DNA from: Herbidospora daliensis | Lineage (GTDB): Bacteria; Actinomycetota; Actinomycetes; Streptosporangiales; Streptosporangiaceae | Assembly (NCBI RefSeq): GCF_001570585.1 | Contig: NZ_BBXF01000003.1 | Span: 345,353 to 409,352 of the forward strand | Direction: 5' to 3' | Length of the DNA stretch: 64,000 nt | Part shown: one piece after another, positions 1-8,706 of the stretch | Layout of the letters: each line of letters opens with the position of its first letter | How positions within the stretch are numbered: position 1 is the stretch's first letter | Made by a program: the position numbers and the translations under genes | Notes under the pieces: model-generated | Database searches by the model: none | What the model was told of the DNA's origin: nothing | What the model saw: only the letters and a program-made list of their open reading frames with translations

Positions 1-612
1 GACGTCGAGCATGCCGCGGTCGCTCGTGCTCATCAGCACCGGGATGCGCAGGTCGCGTGCGCGTTCGCGCACGGCCACCTTCGCGTAGAGGTCGTCGCAC
101 TCCTCGACGACGAGGTCGAGGCCGTCGAGGAACACCTCGACGTTGGCCGGGGTGACCCCTTCGGGGAAGGTCTCGACGTCGAGGTAGGGGTCGATCTCGT
201 ACATCTGGCGGGCGGTCACGACCGTCTTCTCCAGGCCGAGGTCGGGCAGCCCGGCGCGGATCCGGTTGAGGTTCGTCAGGTCGAGCCGGTCGAAGTCGGC
301 GATCCTGAACGACCCGCCGACGCCCTCCATCGTCAGGGTGAGCGCGGTGCCGTTGCCGACCGACAGGCCGACCACGCCGATCCGGGCCGCGCCGAGCCGC
401 CGCTGCTCCGCGGGGGTGATCTTGTTCCGGTTGCGGTCGGTGCGCAGCCGCCGGAACTCCTCGGCCGGGTGGGTGCGCACCAGCACCGCCGACCACGGGT
501 ACCAGACCCAGGTCCCGTCGCCGAGAGGGTCGTGGACGCGGCGGACCGCACCCGAGCCGAGCAGTTCCTCGGCCTGGGTCTCGGTCAGCAGGGCGGGGCG
601 CCATTCGTCCAC
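1..612 (-). CDS. ThiF/E1-like adenylyltransferase (Rv1355c-type), partial
   Basis: The gene runs off the left edge, so only its N-terminal ~204 residues are visible. Start is a GTG at 612, one base after the stop of the upstream GNAT gene. The sequence reads RNKITPAEQ, then a Rossmann-type VVGLSVGNG near residue 80, then ADFDRLDLTNLNR, EECDDLYAK and MSTSDRG. These are hallmarks of the ThiF/MoeB/E1 fold, which adenylates C-termini of small sulfur-carrier or ubiquitin-like proteins. The pattern matches what I recall of the Rv1355c (MoeY-like) family, in which a ThiF domain precedes a nitroreductase-like domain. That second part would lie outside the window. Substrate unknown. Confidence 0.8.
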   Translation of the reverse strand, partial: MDEWRPALLTETQAEELLGSGAVRRVHDPLGDGTWVWYPWSAVLVRTHPAEEFRRLRTDRNRNKITPAEQRRLGAARIGVVGLSVGNGTALTLTMEGVGGSFRIADFDRLDLTNLNRIRAGLPDLGLEKTVVTARQMYEIDPYLDVETFPEGVTPANVEVFLDGLDLVVEECDDLYAKVAVRERARDLRIPVLMSTSDRGMLDV

Positions 613-613
613 G

Positions 614-1291
614 TCACACCGCCGTGTAGCCGACGGTGCCGCGCACGACGTCCAGGACCTGGGCGCCGGTCGCGTAGCTGAGGAAGACCCGCTCGGCGCG
701 CCCGCGCGGCGGGAAGAAGCCGTCGACGCACAGGACCGTCGTGGCCGTGCCGTAGGTGGACCGGAACGCGACGTCCTCGAAGGCGACCCAGGTGTCCCAG
801 TCGGCGTCGAACAGGTCGAGCGCCGTCGCGCGGATCAGCCGCGCCATCGTGCGCGACAACCCCGAGCCGCGCAACCGGGGATGCACCCACAACCCGCCGA
901 CGTGGGCGATCCGGCCCGACAACGCGGGCACCGGCGTGGCGAGCTCGATCCCGGCCGCCATCTCGGGCGGGACCGGGTCGAACCACAACGCGAGCGACTC
1001 GACCAGCGCGGCGAAGTCGCGGGTCACGAACACCCGCCCCGCGCCGCAGGCGACCACCTCGCCGCCCGCGTCGAGCGCGGACAGGTGGAAGGCCGAGCCG
1101 GGGACGATCCGGCTGCGGGCGGGGTCGAAGGTCGGGTTGACGCCGTCGGCCCCCATGGCCGCGCCGACGACCTCGGCCCAGCGGTGCAGGTCGCCGGTCA
1201 GCCGCAGCCGCAGGCCGCGCCGCCCGGCCCATTCGGCGGACGCGGTCGCGAGCTCGCGGACCTCGGGCCGCCGGAAGAAGATCCCCCTCAT
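614..1291 (-). CDS. GNAT-type N-acetyltransferase-like protein
   Basis: 225 residues. The acetyl-CoA-binding motif A is visible as VGGLWVHPRLRGSGLSRTM, around residues 133-151, giving the R-x-x-G-x-G/S pattern. Start is the ATG at 1291; longer frames would run into the preceding gene and its hairpin. It ends one base before the ThiF start at 612, so the two genes are almost certainly co-translated. That suggests the acetyltransferase and the E1-like enzyme act together, but the acceptor is unknown. Function beyond the fold is inference. Confidence 0.7.
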   Translation of the reverse strand: MRGIFFRRPEVRELATASAEWAGRRGLRLRLTGDLHRWAEVVGAAMGADGVNPTFDPARSRIVPGSAFHLSALDAGGEVVACGAGRVFVTRDFAALVESLALWFDPVPPEMAAGIELATPVPALSGRIAHVGGLWVHPRLRGSGLSRTMARLIRATALDLFDADWDTWVAFEDVAFRSTYGTATTVLCVDGFFPPRGRAERVFLSYATGAQVLDVVRGTVGYTAV

Positions 1292-1309
1292 GGCCACCAG
1301 GCTCGCCGC

Positions 1310-1328
1310 TCGCCCCGAAGCGGGGCGA
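1310..1328. terminator. Short hairpin after the methyltransferase gene
   Basis: Arms TCGCCCCG (1310-1317) and CGGGGCGA (1321-1328) with a 3-nt loop. It lies between the methyltransferase stop (1347) and the GNAT start (1291), so it may separate or attenuate the two minus-strand units. There is no clear T tract. Confidence 0.5.
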
Positions 1329-1346
1329 TAGCCGCGAGCGGGACAA

Positions 1347-2096
1347 TCAGGTAGACGCGGCCCCGGGCCGCCGCGCCACGAAGACGAGCTCCATGCCGGG
1401 CCGGTCGGGCGCGCCGCGCACCTCGTCGACGGCGAAACCGTGCTCCCGCAGGTCGGCCTCGACCTCGGCGCGCTCACGGAACCGCAGCGTCGATTCGGAG
1501 ACCACCACCGCCCCGTCGGACGCGAACACGTGCACGCCCCGGAAGCTCACCAGCGGCAGGCGCACCCCGGTCAGCTCGCGCCAGGTCTCGACCCGGCCGG
1601 CACCCGGGATGTCGGTCACGCGGTGGGTGGTCGCGCGGCTCCACCCGGCCCACTCCTCCCACACCCGCCGCGCCGGGTCGCGCGTCTCGAAGACGAACCG
1701 CCCGCCGGGCCGCAGCGCCCGGAACACGCCGCGCAGCGTCCGGCGCCACGCGTCGGCGTCGACGATCGCCTGGACGGCGTTGCCGGTCATCGTCGCCAGG
1801 TCGGCCCCCAGGGGCGGCAGGTCGCCCGCGTCGCCGTCGAGCCAGCGCACCTGTTCGGCGCCCGGCTTGCCCCGCGCGACGTCGACCGACGCCTTCGCGG
1901 GATCGATCGCGGTGACCGCGATCCCGCGTCCGGCCAGCAGCAACGCGAACACGCCGGTGCCGCACCCGACGTCCACGACCGACCGCGCGCCGAACTCCGC
2001 GGCCATCGCGAGATAGGCGTCGAGGTCGCCCCGGCCGGGGTCGAGCGGATCGTAGACGGCGGCCAGCCTCGGGTGCGCGTAGTTCGCGTCGATCAC
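1347..2096 (-). CDS. Class I SAM-dependent methyltransferase
   Basis: 249 residues. Motif I for SAM binding is VDVGCGTG at 41-48, followed by an acidic AIDPAKAS loop and the FRALRPGGRFVFET strand typical of Methyltransf_25/11-type enzymes. The ATG at 2096 overlaps the stop of the DeoR gene by ATGA, so it is the last gene of the GH4-DeoR-methyltransferase unit. Acceptor unknown; nothing in the sequence ties it to sugar metabolism other than the operon. Confidence 0.82.
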   Translation of the reverse strand: MIDANYAHPRLAAVYDPLDPGRGDLDAYLAMAAEFGARSVVDVGCGTGVFALLLAGRGIAVTAIDPAKASVDVARGKPGAEQVRWLDGDAGDLPPLGADLATMTGNAVQAIVDADAWRRTLRGVFRALRPGGRFVFETRDPARRVWEEWAGWSRATTHRVTDIPGAGRVETWRELTGVRLPLVSFRGVHVFASDGAVVVSESTLRFRERAEVEADLREHGFAVDEVRGAPDRPGMELVFVARRPGAAST

Positions 2097-2890
2097 GGCA
2101 CCAGGTCGATCGTGAGACCTTCGTCGCGCAGCGCCGCGACGGTGCCCGGGTCGGCCTCCGCGCCGGTGATCAGGAGGTCGACCTCGGGCAGGGCGCAGAC
2201 CGGGGCCAGCCCCGTACGGCCCAGCTTCGACGAGTCGGCCACCACCACGTGACGCCGCGCGGCCCCCAGCATCCGGCGTCTCATCTCGGCCTCCAGCAGG
2301 TTCACGCCCGTGACGCCCGAGACGGCGTCGACCCCGTGACAGGCCAGGAACACCGTGTCGGCGTTGATGCGGTCGAGCATCAGCGCCCCCATCGGGTCGA
2401 CCAGCGCGTGGGTCGCCGGCCGCAGCGTGCCGCCGGTGAGCAGCACGGTGACGCGGGGGATCGCGGGCTCCAGCTCGACCGCCACCCGCAGGCTGTTGGT
2501 GAACACGACGACGTCGGTCAGCTCGGGCCGGGCGACCAGGGCCCTGGCCAGGAACGTCGTGGTGGTGCCGGCGTCGATGACCAGGCTCTCGCCGCTGACC
2601 ACGAGGGCGGCGGCGTGGCGGGCCAGCCGGGTCTTCTCGACGGCGGCGCTGCCGAGCGACACCTCGAACGACGGTTCGGCCTGCCGGGTGGGCCTGGCCG
2701 GGATCGCGCCGCCCCGGACGCGGCGCAGCGAGCCCTGCCGGTCGAGCAGTTCGAGGTCGGCGCGGATGGTCACGCTGGTGACGCCGAACAGCCCGGCCAG
2801 GTCGGTCACCCGGACGAACTCGTGCTCCAGCACCATCGAGACGATGCGCTCGCGGCGGGTGTCGGCCGCGACGTCCGCCACCTCGGTCAT
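2093..2890 (-). CDS. DeoR/GlpR-family transcriptional regulator
   Basis: 265 residues. N-terminal helix-turn-helix at about 28-60 (DLAGLFGVTSVTIRADLELL), then a DeoRC sugar-phosphate sensor with the phosphate-binding IDAGTTTTFLA at 105-115 and VVADSSKLGR near 230. Members repress sugar operons and respond to phosphorylated sugars. Start ATG 2890 overlaps the GH4 stop (ATGA), which decides against a longer upstream frame. Its place inside the operon suggests it controls the GH4/DUF4832 genes, but no operator could be assigned to it. Confidence 0.88.
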   Translation of the reverse strand: MTEVADVAADTRRERIVSMVLEHEFVRVTDLAGLFGVTSVTIRADLELLDRQGSLRRVRGGAIPARPTRQAEPSFEVSLGSAAVEKTRLARHAAALVVSGESLVIDAGTTTTFLARALVARPELTDVVVFTNSLRVAVELEPAIPRVTVLLTGGTLRPATHALVDPMGALMLDRINADTVFLACHGVDAVSGVTGVNLLEAEMRRRMLGAARRHVVVADSSKLGRTGLAPVCALPEVDLLITGAEADPGTVAALRDEGLTIDLVP

Positions 2891-4182
2891 CGGCGTCCGC
2901 CCCGCAGGCCCGGCGGCAGCAGCGCGCCGTGCGCCGCGATCAGTTCGTCGCACAACGCCTCGATCGCCGCCGGGGGCAGGGCGGCGGAGGTGGCAGGGTC
3001 GAGCATCACCGCTTGGTACACCGCCGATCGTCTCTGCTCCAGGGCCGCGGTCACGGTCAACTCAACCACATTGAGGTAGGTCCGGTTCAACGCCGCCAGC
3101 TGGACCGGCAGCGCCCCGATCGGCACCGGGCGCACGCCCGCGCCGTCGACCCGGGCGGGGACCTCCACGCACGCCGCCGGGGGCAGGTTGTCGATGAGCC
3201 CCTCGTTCGGCAGGGTCAGGTAGACCTCGCGCGGTGTGCCGGTGACCATCGAGTGGATCACCTCCGAGGCCATCTCGAAGTGCTTCCACTGCGCCAGCAG
3301 CGGCTCGCCGGAGGCCAGCGCGCCGCGCAGCCGCTCGTAGGCGTCGAGCTTGCGGGCGCCGCGCCGCAGCGCCTCGTCGACCGGCAGGCCGAGCCGCCGC
3401 ACCTCGCTCTCGTGCGGGAGGAACCACGGCACGTACTCCGCGGCGTGCTCGCTCGACTCGGTCGGATAGTGGCCGAAGCGGCGGTAGATCTCGCTCCGCA
3501 CGTCGTCGTCGCCCGCGATCAGCGGATCGAGGTCGGGGTAGAGCGAGCGGCCGCCGCTCTCGAACCGCAACACGAAGGCCTGGTGGGTGACCCCGGCCGT
3601 ACGGAAGTCGATCTCCGCCAGTTCGCGGCCGACCAGGTCGGCCAGCAGGGCGTGGGTGTCGCGGACGGCGTGGCACAGGCCCGCGACGTTCCGCAGCGGG
3701 CTGCCCGCCCTGACGGCCCAGCAGAGCGCGGCCATCGGGTCGGTGTAGGTGAGCAACCAGGCGTCCGGGCAGCGCCGGGCCATGTCGGCCGCCAGGGCGA
3801 GCATCTCGGGGATGGTGCGCAGCGCGCGGAAGACGCCGCCGACGCCGATCGTGTCGCCGAGGGTCTGGCGGAGGCCGTACCGGCGGGGGATCTCCAGGTC
3901 GCGCAGGAGGGCGTCGTAGCCGCCGACGTCGAACTGGCAGATCACGAAGTCGGCGCCGTCGAGCAGCGCGGGCCGGGCCGCGGCGGCCTCGATCCGGGCG
4001 TGCGCGCCGCTCTCGGTGTCGAGCCGGCGGGCCAGCGCCTCGGCGGTCGCGAGGCGGCCGGGGTCGACGTCGTGCAGGGCGACGCGGAGGGCGCCGGCCA
4101 GCTCCGGGGCGGAGAACAGATCCGAGAGGATCTTGCGGGTGAGGTCGACGTTGCCGGCTCCGGTGATGACGATCCTGGTCAT
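2887..4182 (-). CDS. Family GH4 glycosidase (NAD- and metal-dependent)
   Basis: 431 residues, normal for GH4, a family that cleaves alpha- or beta-glycosides by a redox-elimination route using NAD+ and Mn2+. Visible: the dinucleotide loop GAGN at 8-11, acidic HDVD at 37-40, and GLCH with C170/H171 plus H200 (VTHQAF), which correspond to the Cys and His metal ligands of the family. The usual substrate-contacting motif reads YTDPMA at 145-151 with Asp148 where most members have Asn. Strong GGGAGG ribosome-binding site before ATG 4182. It sits downstream of two secreted DUF4832 proteins and probably acts on the imported product. Closest in style to alpha-galactosidase/alpha-glucosidase-like GH4, but specificity cannot be read. 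Confidence 0.85.
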   Translation of the reverse strand: MTRIVITGAGNVDLTRKILSDLFSAPELAGALRVALHDVDPGRLATAEALARRLDTESGAHARIEAAAARPALLDGADFVICQFDVGGYDALLRDLEIPRRYGLRQTLGDTIGVGGVFRALRTIPEMLALAADMARRCPDAWLLTYTDPMAALCWAVRAGSPLRNVAGLCHAVRDTHALLADLVGRELAEIDFRTAGVTHQAFVLRFESGGRSLYPDLDPLIAGDDDVRSEIYRRFGHYPTESSEHAAEYVPWFLPHESEVRRLGLPVDEALRRGARKLDAYERLRGALASGEPLLAQWKHFEMASEVIHSMVTGTPREVYLTLPNEGLIDNLPPAACVEVPARVDGAGVRPVPIGALPVQLAALNRTYLNVVELTVTAALEQRRSAVYQAVMLDPATSAALPPAAIEALCDELIAAHGALLPPGLRGGRR

Positions 4183-4200
4183 CGGAACCTCCCGGAGGAG

Positions 4201-4226
4201 CGGCCACCGCCCGCAGGCGGTGGCCG
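4201..4226. terminator. Intra-operon stem-loop before the GH4 gene
   Basis: Perfect arms CGGCCACCGCC (4201-4211) and GGCGGTGGCCG (4216-4226) with loop CGCA, located in the 51-bp gap between the DUF4832/DUF4874 gene and GH4. It could be a terminator or attenuator, or a processing site that lowers GH4 expression relative to the secreted proteins. Confidence 0.6.
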
Positions 4227-4233
4227 CCCCCTC

Positions 4234-4671
4234 CTATTCGAAGCGGATCTCGTCGATGGTGATGGTGGAGTTGCCGCCGTACCAGAAGCCCATGGCGAGC
4301 TGGCTGGGCGAGCTGCGGTTGACGCCGTTGGCGGCCATCGGGATGCGGATGTCCTGGTAGGCGGTGGTGATGACCGGGTGCCCGCCGCCGTCGAGGGTGA
4401 AGTCGGCGAACAGCTTGGTCGAACCGCCGAGGCCCAGGTTGAAGTGGGTCTGCTCACCGCCCGAGGCGCCCTTGACCCTGATCACCAGGTGGGTCTTGGA
4501 CGTCAGGTCGACCCCGACGTCACTGCCGAACCAGCCGCAGTTGTTGTACCGCAGGCTCAGCGCACCGCCGGTGACGGCGCTGTCGAGGAAGCAGTTCGCC
4601 CCGGTCCACTTGCCGAAATCGTTCTGCGACGGCCATGGCGGGCTGCCGTTGAAGTCGTCCAGGACCAGGCC
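4234..4671 (-). repeat. Direct repeat copy 1: carbohydrate-binding module coding region
   Basis: About 430 bp nearly identical to 6231-6661; by eye only about a dozen substitutions, most of them at codon third positions or clustered at the ends. It encodes the C-terminal binding-like module. Such identity between otherwise diverged genes suggests recent duplication or gene conversion. Confidence 0.85.
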
Positions 4672-6231
4672 GGTGGGACTGGGGGAGGGCGACGGCGAGG
4701 GGGACGGAGACGGCGAAGGCGATGGGGAAGGGCTGGGCGAGGGTGAAGGTGAGGGTGAAGGGCAGTTGGGGGCGCACTGGCCGACGGTGAAACTCGGGGC
4801 CAGCACGTTGTAGCCGCCCGCCGCGTGCCAGGTCCCCGTGTTGGCGAACCTGATCGAGTACTCCGCCCGCGACCGCAACCCGGTGGCCTGGTCGGGCAGC
4901 CACAGGGCCAGCCGGTAGGTCCCCGGCACCACGGTCGACGGCACGGTCACCGTCTGGGTGGCGAGGGTGTGCGCGCCGGGTGTCCAGCGGCGCGGGTCGA
5001 GGCCCGGCACCGGCAGGTCGTAGCGGCGGGTGCCGTCGTCGAGCACCAGGAACACCGGGCGCTGCTTGACCGGGCCGGCCCAGCCGTCGTTGCGCAGGGT
5101 GGCGGAGAAGGTCAGCTGCCCGCCGGGCTGCACCGAGTCGGAGAGGTTCGCGTCGACCAGCCGGAGCCGGTAGCCCATCTTGCGCTTGAGCCGGACGAAC
5201 GCCGTCTCCGCCGGGTCGTCGCCGGAGGCCGCCAGGTTGGCGGCCTTCCACTTGTTCGTGTTGACCGCCGCGTAGTCCTCGTTGATCTCGGTGAAGTTCA
5301 GCTTCGACATCTCGGCCTGGACGTTGACCCCGGCCGCGTCGTTGTAGCCGTCGGAGTTGCAGGTCTCGCCGCCGGTGATGGCGTTGAAGCCGGTGGACGT
5401 CGCGCGGTCGTACATCCACTGCTTCTTCACTTCGATGTCGAACCAGCCCATCCACGAGTTGTTGTCGTAGGTGCCCATGTCGTTGTAGTCGGCCAGGAAG
5501 CAGTCGTTGTGGAAGCCGATCCGGTCCTTCTGCGCCTGGGTGAGCGAGGGCGCGTCGAGCACCTCCTTGATGAAGATCGGATAGCGCAGGGCGAGCGGGA
5601 TCGTGGCCGGGGTGGTCTCCAGGATCTTCGTGACGATGCGGAGCCGGGTGGCGTACTGGTCGTGGTTGAACGGGTCGGAATAGGTGCCCGTGTGCCACTC
5701 GCCCCACGCGCCCAGGTAGCCGGCCTCCAGGTGCGCCACCACGTCGGCGTTGGCGGTCAGCACCGCGCCGACCTGCGTGACGTGGCCGAGGATGCGCGCC
5801 TCGGGCACCGACGCCCAGCCGTCCCAGGTGTAGGCCGGGCGCAGCACGATCTTCAGGCCGGCCGCGCGCACCGCCGCGAGGCCGCTCGCCAGGTTGTCGA
5901 GCAGGGCCTGCGGGAGGGTGTCGGCGCCGCTGTACTTGTCGAGGTGCAGGTAGCTGTGGACGAGCGTGTTGCCGTTCTGCCTGGCCCGCGCGAAGGTGCG
6001 GTCGAGCAGGTCGGGGTTGAAGCCGGGGATGGTGGCCGCGTTGACGTAGTCGTTGACGGCCGGGTCGTCGATGATCTCGTAGCGGTTGTGGAAACCGCGC
6101 TCGGGGTTGGCGATGACGGTGGCGAGGTCAGCCTGGTAGGTGCGGGTCTGCGCCTCGGCGGTGCCGATGACCAGCCCGGTCACGACCAGGGCCGCCGCCG
6201 CGACCACGGCGCTCGTTCGTCTGGGCATCAT
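4234..6231 (-). CDS. Secreted DUF4874/DUF4832 protein with Ser-Pro linker and C-terminal carbohydrate-binding-like domain
   Basis: 665 residues. Signal peptide about 1-27. Residues ~30-490 form a DUF4874/DUF4832 region resembling a TIM-barrel glycosidase: GAWGEWHT with Glu178 and a GGE with Glu289 are candidate catalytic residues. Next is a long alternating Ser-Pro linker at about 500-530, then a ~130-residue jelly-roll-like module (LDDFNG, GKWTGANCFLDS, ending TIDEIRFE) nearly identical to the end of the neighbouring protein. ATG 6231 overlaps the upstream stop by ATGA. Probably an extracellular polysaccharide-binding or -cleaving enzyme; activity of this DUF family is not something I can assert. 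Confidence 0.8.
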   Translation of the reverse strand: MMPRRTSAVVAAAALVVTGLVIGTAEAQTRTYQADLATVIANPERGFHNRYEIIDDPAVNDYVNAATIPGFNPDLLDRTFARARQNGNTLVHSYLHLDKYSGADTLPQALLDNLASGLAAVRAAGLKIVLRPAYTWDGWASVPEARILGHVTQVGAVLTANADVVAHLEAGYLGAWGEWHTGTYSDPFNHDQYATRLRIVTKILETTPATIPLALRYPIFIKEVLDAPSLTQAQKDRIGFHNDCFLADYNDMGTYDNNSWMGWFDIEVKKQWMYDRATSTGFNAITGGETCNSDGYNDAAGVNVQAEMSKLNFTEINEDYAAVNTNKWKAANLAASGDDPAETAFVRLKRKMGYRLRLVDANLSDSVQPGGQLTFSATLRNDGWAGPVKQRPVFLVLDDGTRRYDLPVPGLDPRRWTPGAHTLATQTVTVPSTVVPGTYRLALWLPDQATGLRSRAEYSIRFANTGTWHAAGGYNVLAPSFTVGQCAPNCPSPSPSPSPSPSPSPSPSPSPSPSPSPSPTGLVLDDFNGSPPWPSQNDFGKWTGANCFLDSAVTGGALSLRYNNCGWFGSDVGVDLTSKTHLVIRVKGASGGEQTHFNLGLGGSTKLFADFTLDGGGHPVITTAYQDIRIPMAANGVNRSSPSQLAMGFWYGGNSTITIDEIRFE

Positions 6232-8561
6232 TCGAACCGGATCTCGTCGATGGTGATGGTGGAGTTGCCGCCGTACCAGAAGCCCATGGCGAGCTGGCTG
6301 GGCGAGCTGCGGCTGATGCCGTTGGCGGCCATCGGGATGCGGATGTCCTGGTAGGACGTGGTGATCACCGGATGCCCGCCGCCGTCGAGGGTGAAGTCGG
6401 CGAACAGCTTGGTCGAACCGCCGAGGCCCAGGTTGAAGTGGGTCTGCTCACCGCCCGAGGCGCCCTTGACCCTGATCACCAGGTGGGTCTTGGACGTCAG
6501 GTCGACCCCGACGTCACTGCCGAACCAGCCGCAGTTGTTGTACCGCAGGCTCAGCGCACCGCCGGTGACGGCGCTGTCGAGGAAGCAGTTCCCGCCGGTC
6601 CACTTGCCGAAATCGTTCTGCGACGGCCATGGCGGATTGCCGTCGAAGTCGTCGAGCACCAGCCCCGAGGAGGCACCGGGATCCGTGACGACGGTGACGG
6701 TGTTGCTGACCGGCGACAGGTTGCCCGCCGCGTCGCGCGCCCTGACCGTGTACGCGTAGCTCGTCGAGGCGCTCAGCCCGGTGTCGGTGTACGTCGTCCC
6801 GGTGACCGTCGCGACCTGCGCGCCGCCCCGGAACACCTGGTAGCCGGTGACCCCGACGTTGTCGCCCGCCCCGCTCCACGCCAGCGACGCCGACGAGGCG
6901 GTCCTGCCCGTCGAGGTCAGCGTCGGCGCGGTCGGCGCGGTGCAGTCGCCGGTGCAGGGCCCGCCGCCGGTGCTGACCGAGCCCAGGTTCACCCAGCCGT
7001 CCGAACCCTGGTTGGCGTTGGCGAACGACAGCGGATAGGGCGGCCGCCACCGGTCGATCGTGTAGTCGGACAACCGCGTCGCGGCGGGCCGGTTGCGCAG
7101 CACGGTCTGGGTGACCGCCTCCAGCGGGTTCCGCACCCGCAGCACCAGCGAATAAGACCCCGCCGGCAAGCCCGACGTGCTGAGGTTCGCCGAGAAGTTC
7201 ACCGGCCGGCCGAAGTCGAGGTGGTCGGCGGTGTTCCAGTCGGGGAACGCGCGGATCCGGAGCGGCTGCACGGTCCGGATGTCCCAGTCGGTGTCCCACG
7301 TCTTCACCACGGTGCCCGCGCTGTTGCGCAGCCCGAGCACGAATGTCCACGGGTAGTAGAACGGGGCCACCCCGTCGTTCTGGACGGTCACCCCGACCTT
7401 GAACGTCGAACCCGCGGCAGCGTTGAAGTTGGCCTGCGGGATGTGCAGGTTGTAGCCCATCTTGCGCACCCCGGCCGCGACCTTCGGGTCGGTGGGGCTG
7501 TAGCCGCCGGCCCCGGTCTGGTTGATCATCCACGAGATGTGGGTGAGCTCGGTGGCCGCGAGCACGTCGTCGACCTGGCCGCCGCCGGCGGGGTAGTTGG
7601 CGTACAACGAACCCTGGATCTCGGGGCGGGCCTCGCCGCCGATCGACTGGGTGACCCACCGGTTCTCGGTGCCGGTGTCCAGCATGATCTGGGTGAACGC
7701 GTCGTCCCAGCCGTTCATCGAGCGGGGCAGCGTCATGCTCTTGAGCTGGTTGCCGCGCCACTCCTTGTACGGCCACGAGTCGTCGTGGAAGCCGATGCCG
7801 GCGGCCGTCTCCGCGCCCGCGAGCCCGGGGTAGCGCACCTCCAGCTGGAGGTTGTCGAAGGCGGAGTCGTAGGCGTTGATCAGGGTGCGGATCGTGGTGT
7901 CGCTCGGCATCAGGTTCGGGTAGCCGTCGGCGGGGTCGCGGTCGTACGGCCAGGTGTGCCACTCGCCCCATAGGCCGACCAGGCCCAGCGACATGAACCC
8001 GGCCCGGGGGTCGTCGTCGTAGCGGGCCGCGAAGGCGTTGATGAACGAGATGAACGCCGCGACGACGTCGGGGTCGTCGTAGTCGGGGCTGACGGTGCCC
8101 CAGAACCCGTTGGTGCGCAGTGCCGTCTTGCCGTTGAGGCAGGGCGGGATGCCGTTGCCCGGGTGGGAGCCGGTGCCGCCGGGATACTCCACGTAGAAGC
8201 GGAAGGCGAGCTGGCGGCCCCAGACGGCGGCCTCGTCGAGGGCCTTCTCGAAGACCGTCCAGTCGAAGACCGAACAGCTCGACGGGTCCTTCATGACCTC
8301 GTTGAGCGCGAAGTAGCTCCACAGGACGCCGCCCGGGAACTTCGCTCCGTAGTCGTCGCCGGGGAACAGGTAGGGCGCGAACCCCTTGAGGGGCTGGCCG
8401 ACCGGCGTGTTGGCGTAGGTGTAGGCGTGGGTGGTCAGGGAGGTGTCGGGGGCCGGACCGGCGGGCGGCCGGGGCGGCGGACCGGCGGCGGCCTGGGCGG
8501 GGAGGGCCTGGCCCAGGAGCAGGGTCGTGAGGGCGGTCAGGGCGGCGAGCCATCGCTTCAT
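6228..8561 (-). CDS. Secreted DUF4832 protein with FN3 and C-terminal carbohydrate-binding-like domain
   Basis: 777 residues from ATG 8561 (GAGG ribosome-binding site); a GTG at 8579 is an alternative. Signal peptide about 1-25. DUF4832-type catalytic-like region ~45-520 with GLWGEWHT (Glu200), HDDSW (~259-263) and GGEARPE (Glu310). A fibronectin type III domain follows (~553-640, APTAPTLTSTG to VTVVTD), then the same ~130-residue module as in the next gene. First gene of the minus-strand operon, facing the divergent promoter region at 8580-8706. Likely an extracellular polysaccharide-active protein feeding the ABC importer encoded next door. Confidence 0.8.
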   Translation of the reverse strand: MKRWLAALTALTTLLLGQALPAQAAAGPPPRPPAGPAPDTSLTTHAYTYANTPVGQPLKGFAPYLFPGDDYGAKFPGGVLWSYFALNEVMKDPSSCSVFDWTVFEKALDEAAVWGRQLAFRFYVEYPGGTGSHPGNGIPPCLNGKTALRTNGFWGTVSPDYDDPDVVAAFISFINAFAARYDDDPRAGFMSLGLVGLWGEWHTWPYDRDPADGYPNLMPSDTTIRTLINAYDSAFDNLQLEVRYPGLAGAETAAGIGFHDDSWPYKEWRGNQLKSMTLPRSMNGWDDAFTQIMLDTGTENRWVTQSIGGEARPEIQGSLYANYPAGGGQVDDVLAATELTHISWMINQTGAGGYSPTDPKVAAGVRKMGYNLHIPQANFNAAAGSTFKVGVTVQNDGVAPFYYPWTFVLGLRNSAGTVVKTWDTDWDIRTVQPLRIRAFPDWNTADHLDFGRPVNFSANLSTSGLPAGSYSLVLRVRNPLEAVTQTVLRNRPAATRLSDYTIDRWRPPYPLSFANANQGSDGWVNLGSVSTGGGPCTGDCTAPTAPTLTSTGRTASSASLAWSGAGDNVGVTGYQVFRGGAQVATVTGTTYTDTGLSASTSYAYTVRARDAAGNLSPVSNTVTVVTDPGASSGLVLDDFDGNPPWPSQNDFGKWTGGNCFLDSAVTGGALSLRYNNCGWFGSDVGVDLTSKTHLVIRVKGASGGEQTHFNLGLGGSTKLFADFTLDGGGHPVITTSYQDIRIPMAANGISRSSPSQLAMGFWYGGNSTITIDEIRFE
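6231..6661 (-). repeat. Direct repeat copy 2: carbohydrate-binding module coding region
   Basis: Second copy of the ~430-bp module-coding repeat, in the same orientation as 4234-4671. Recombination between the two would delete about 2 kb and fuse the two DUF4832 genes. Confidence 0.85.
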
Positions 8562-8642
8562 GGGGGCCTCGGTTTTCACATCGAAACCTGGACGTAACGA
8601 ATTACAAACAGGAATCTTCGCTTTCGCAACCCTCCGTGAGGT

Positions 8643-8687
8643 ACTTATGATTAGCTCTTGACAAATTTTCGCTAGCCTACATCATTA
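8643..8687. promoter_or_regulatory. Shared promoter/operator block, copy 1
   Basis: A 45-bp block beginning ACTTATGA, with TTGACA at 8658-8663 followed by AAATTTTCG, and ending ACATCATTA. It matches 12957-13001 without gaps at 35 of 45 positions (counted by eye). It lies between the divergent DUF4832 gene (start 8561, minus) and permease gene (start 8707, plus). The flanking TTATGA and TCATTA are a rough inverted pair around the AT-rich centre, as expected for a regulator site. No convincing -10 box was found 17 bp from TTGACA (ATCATT). Confidence 0.7.
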
Positions 8688-8706
8688 CTTCCGGAAAGGG
8701 GCGCGC

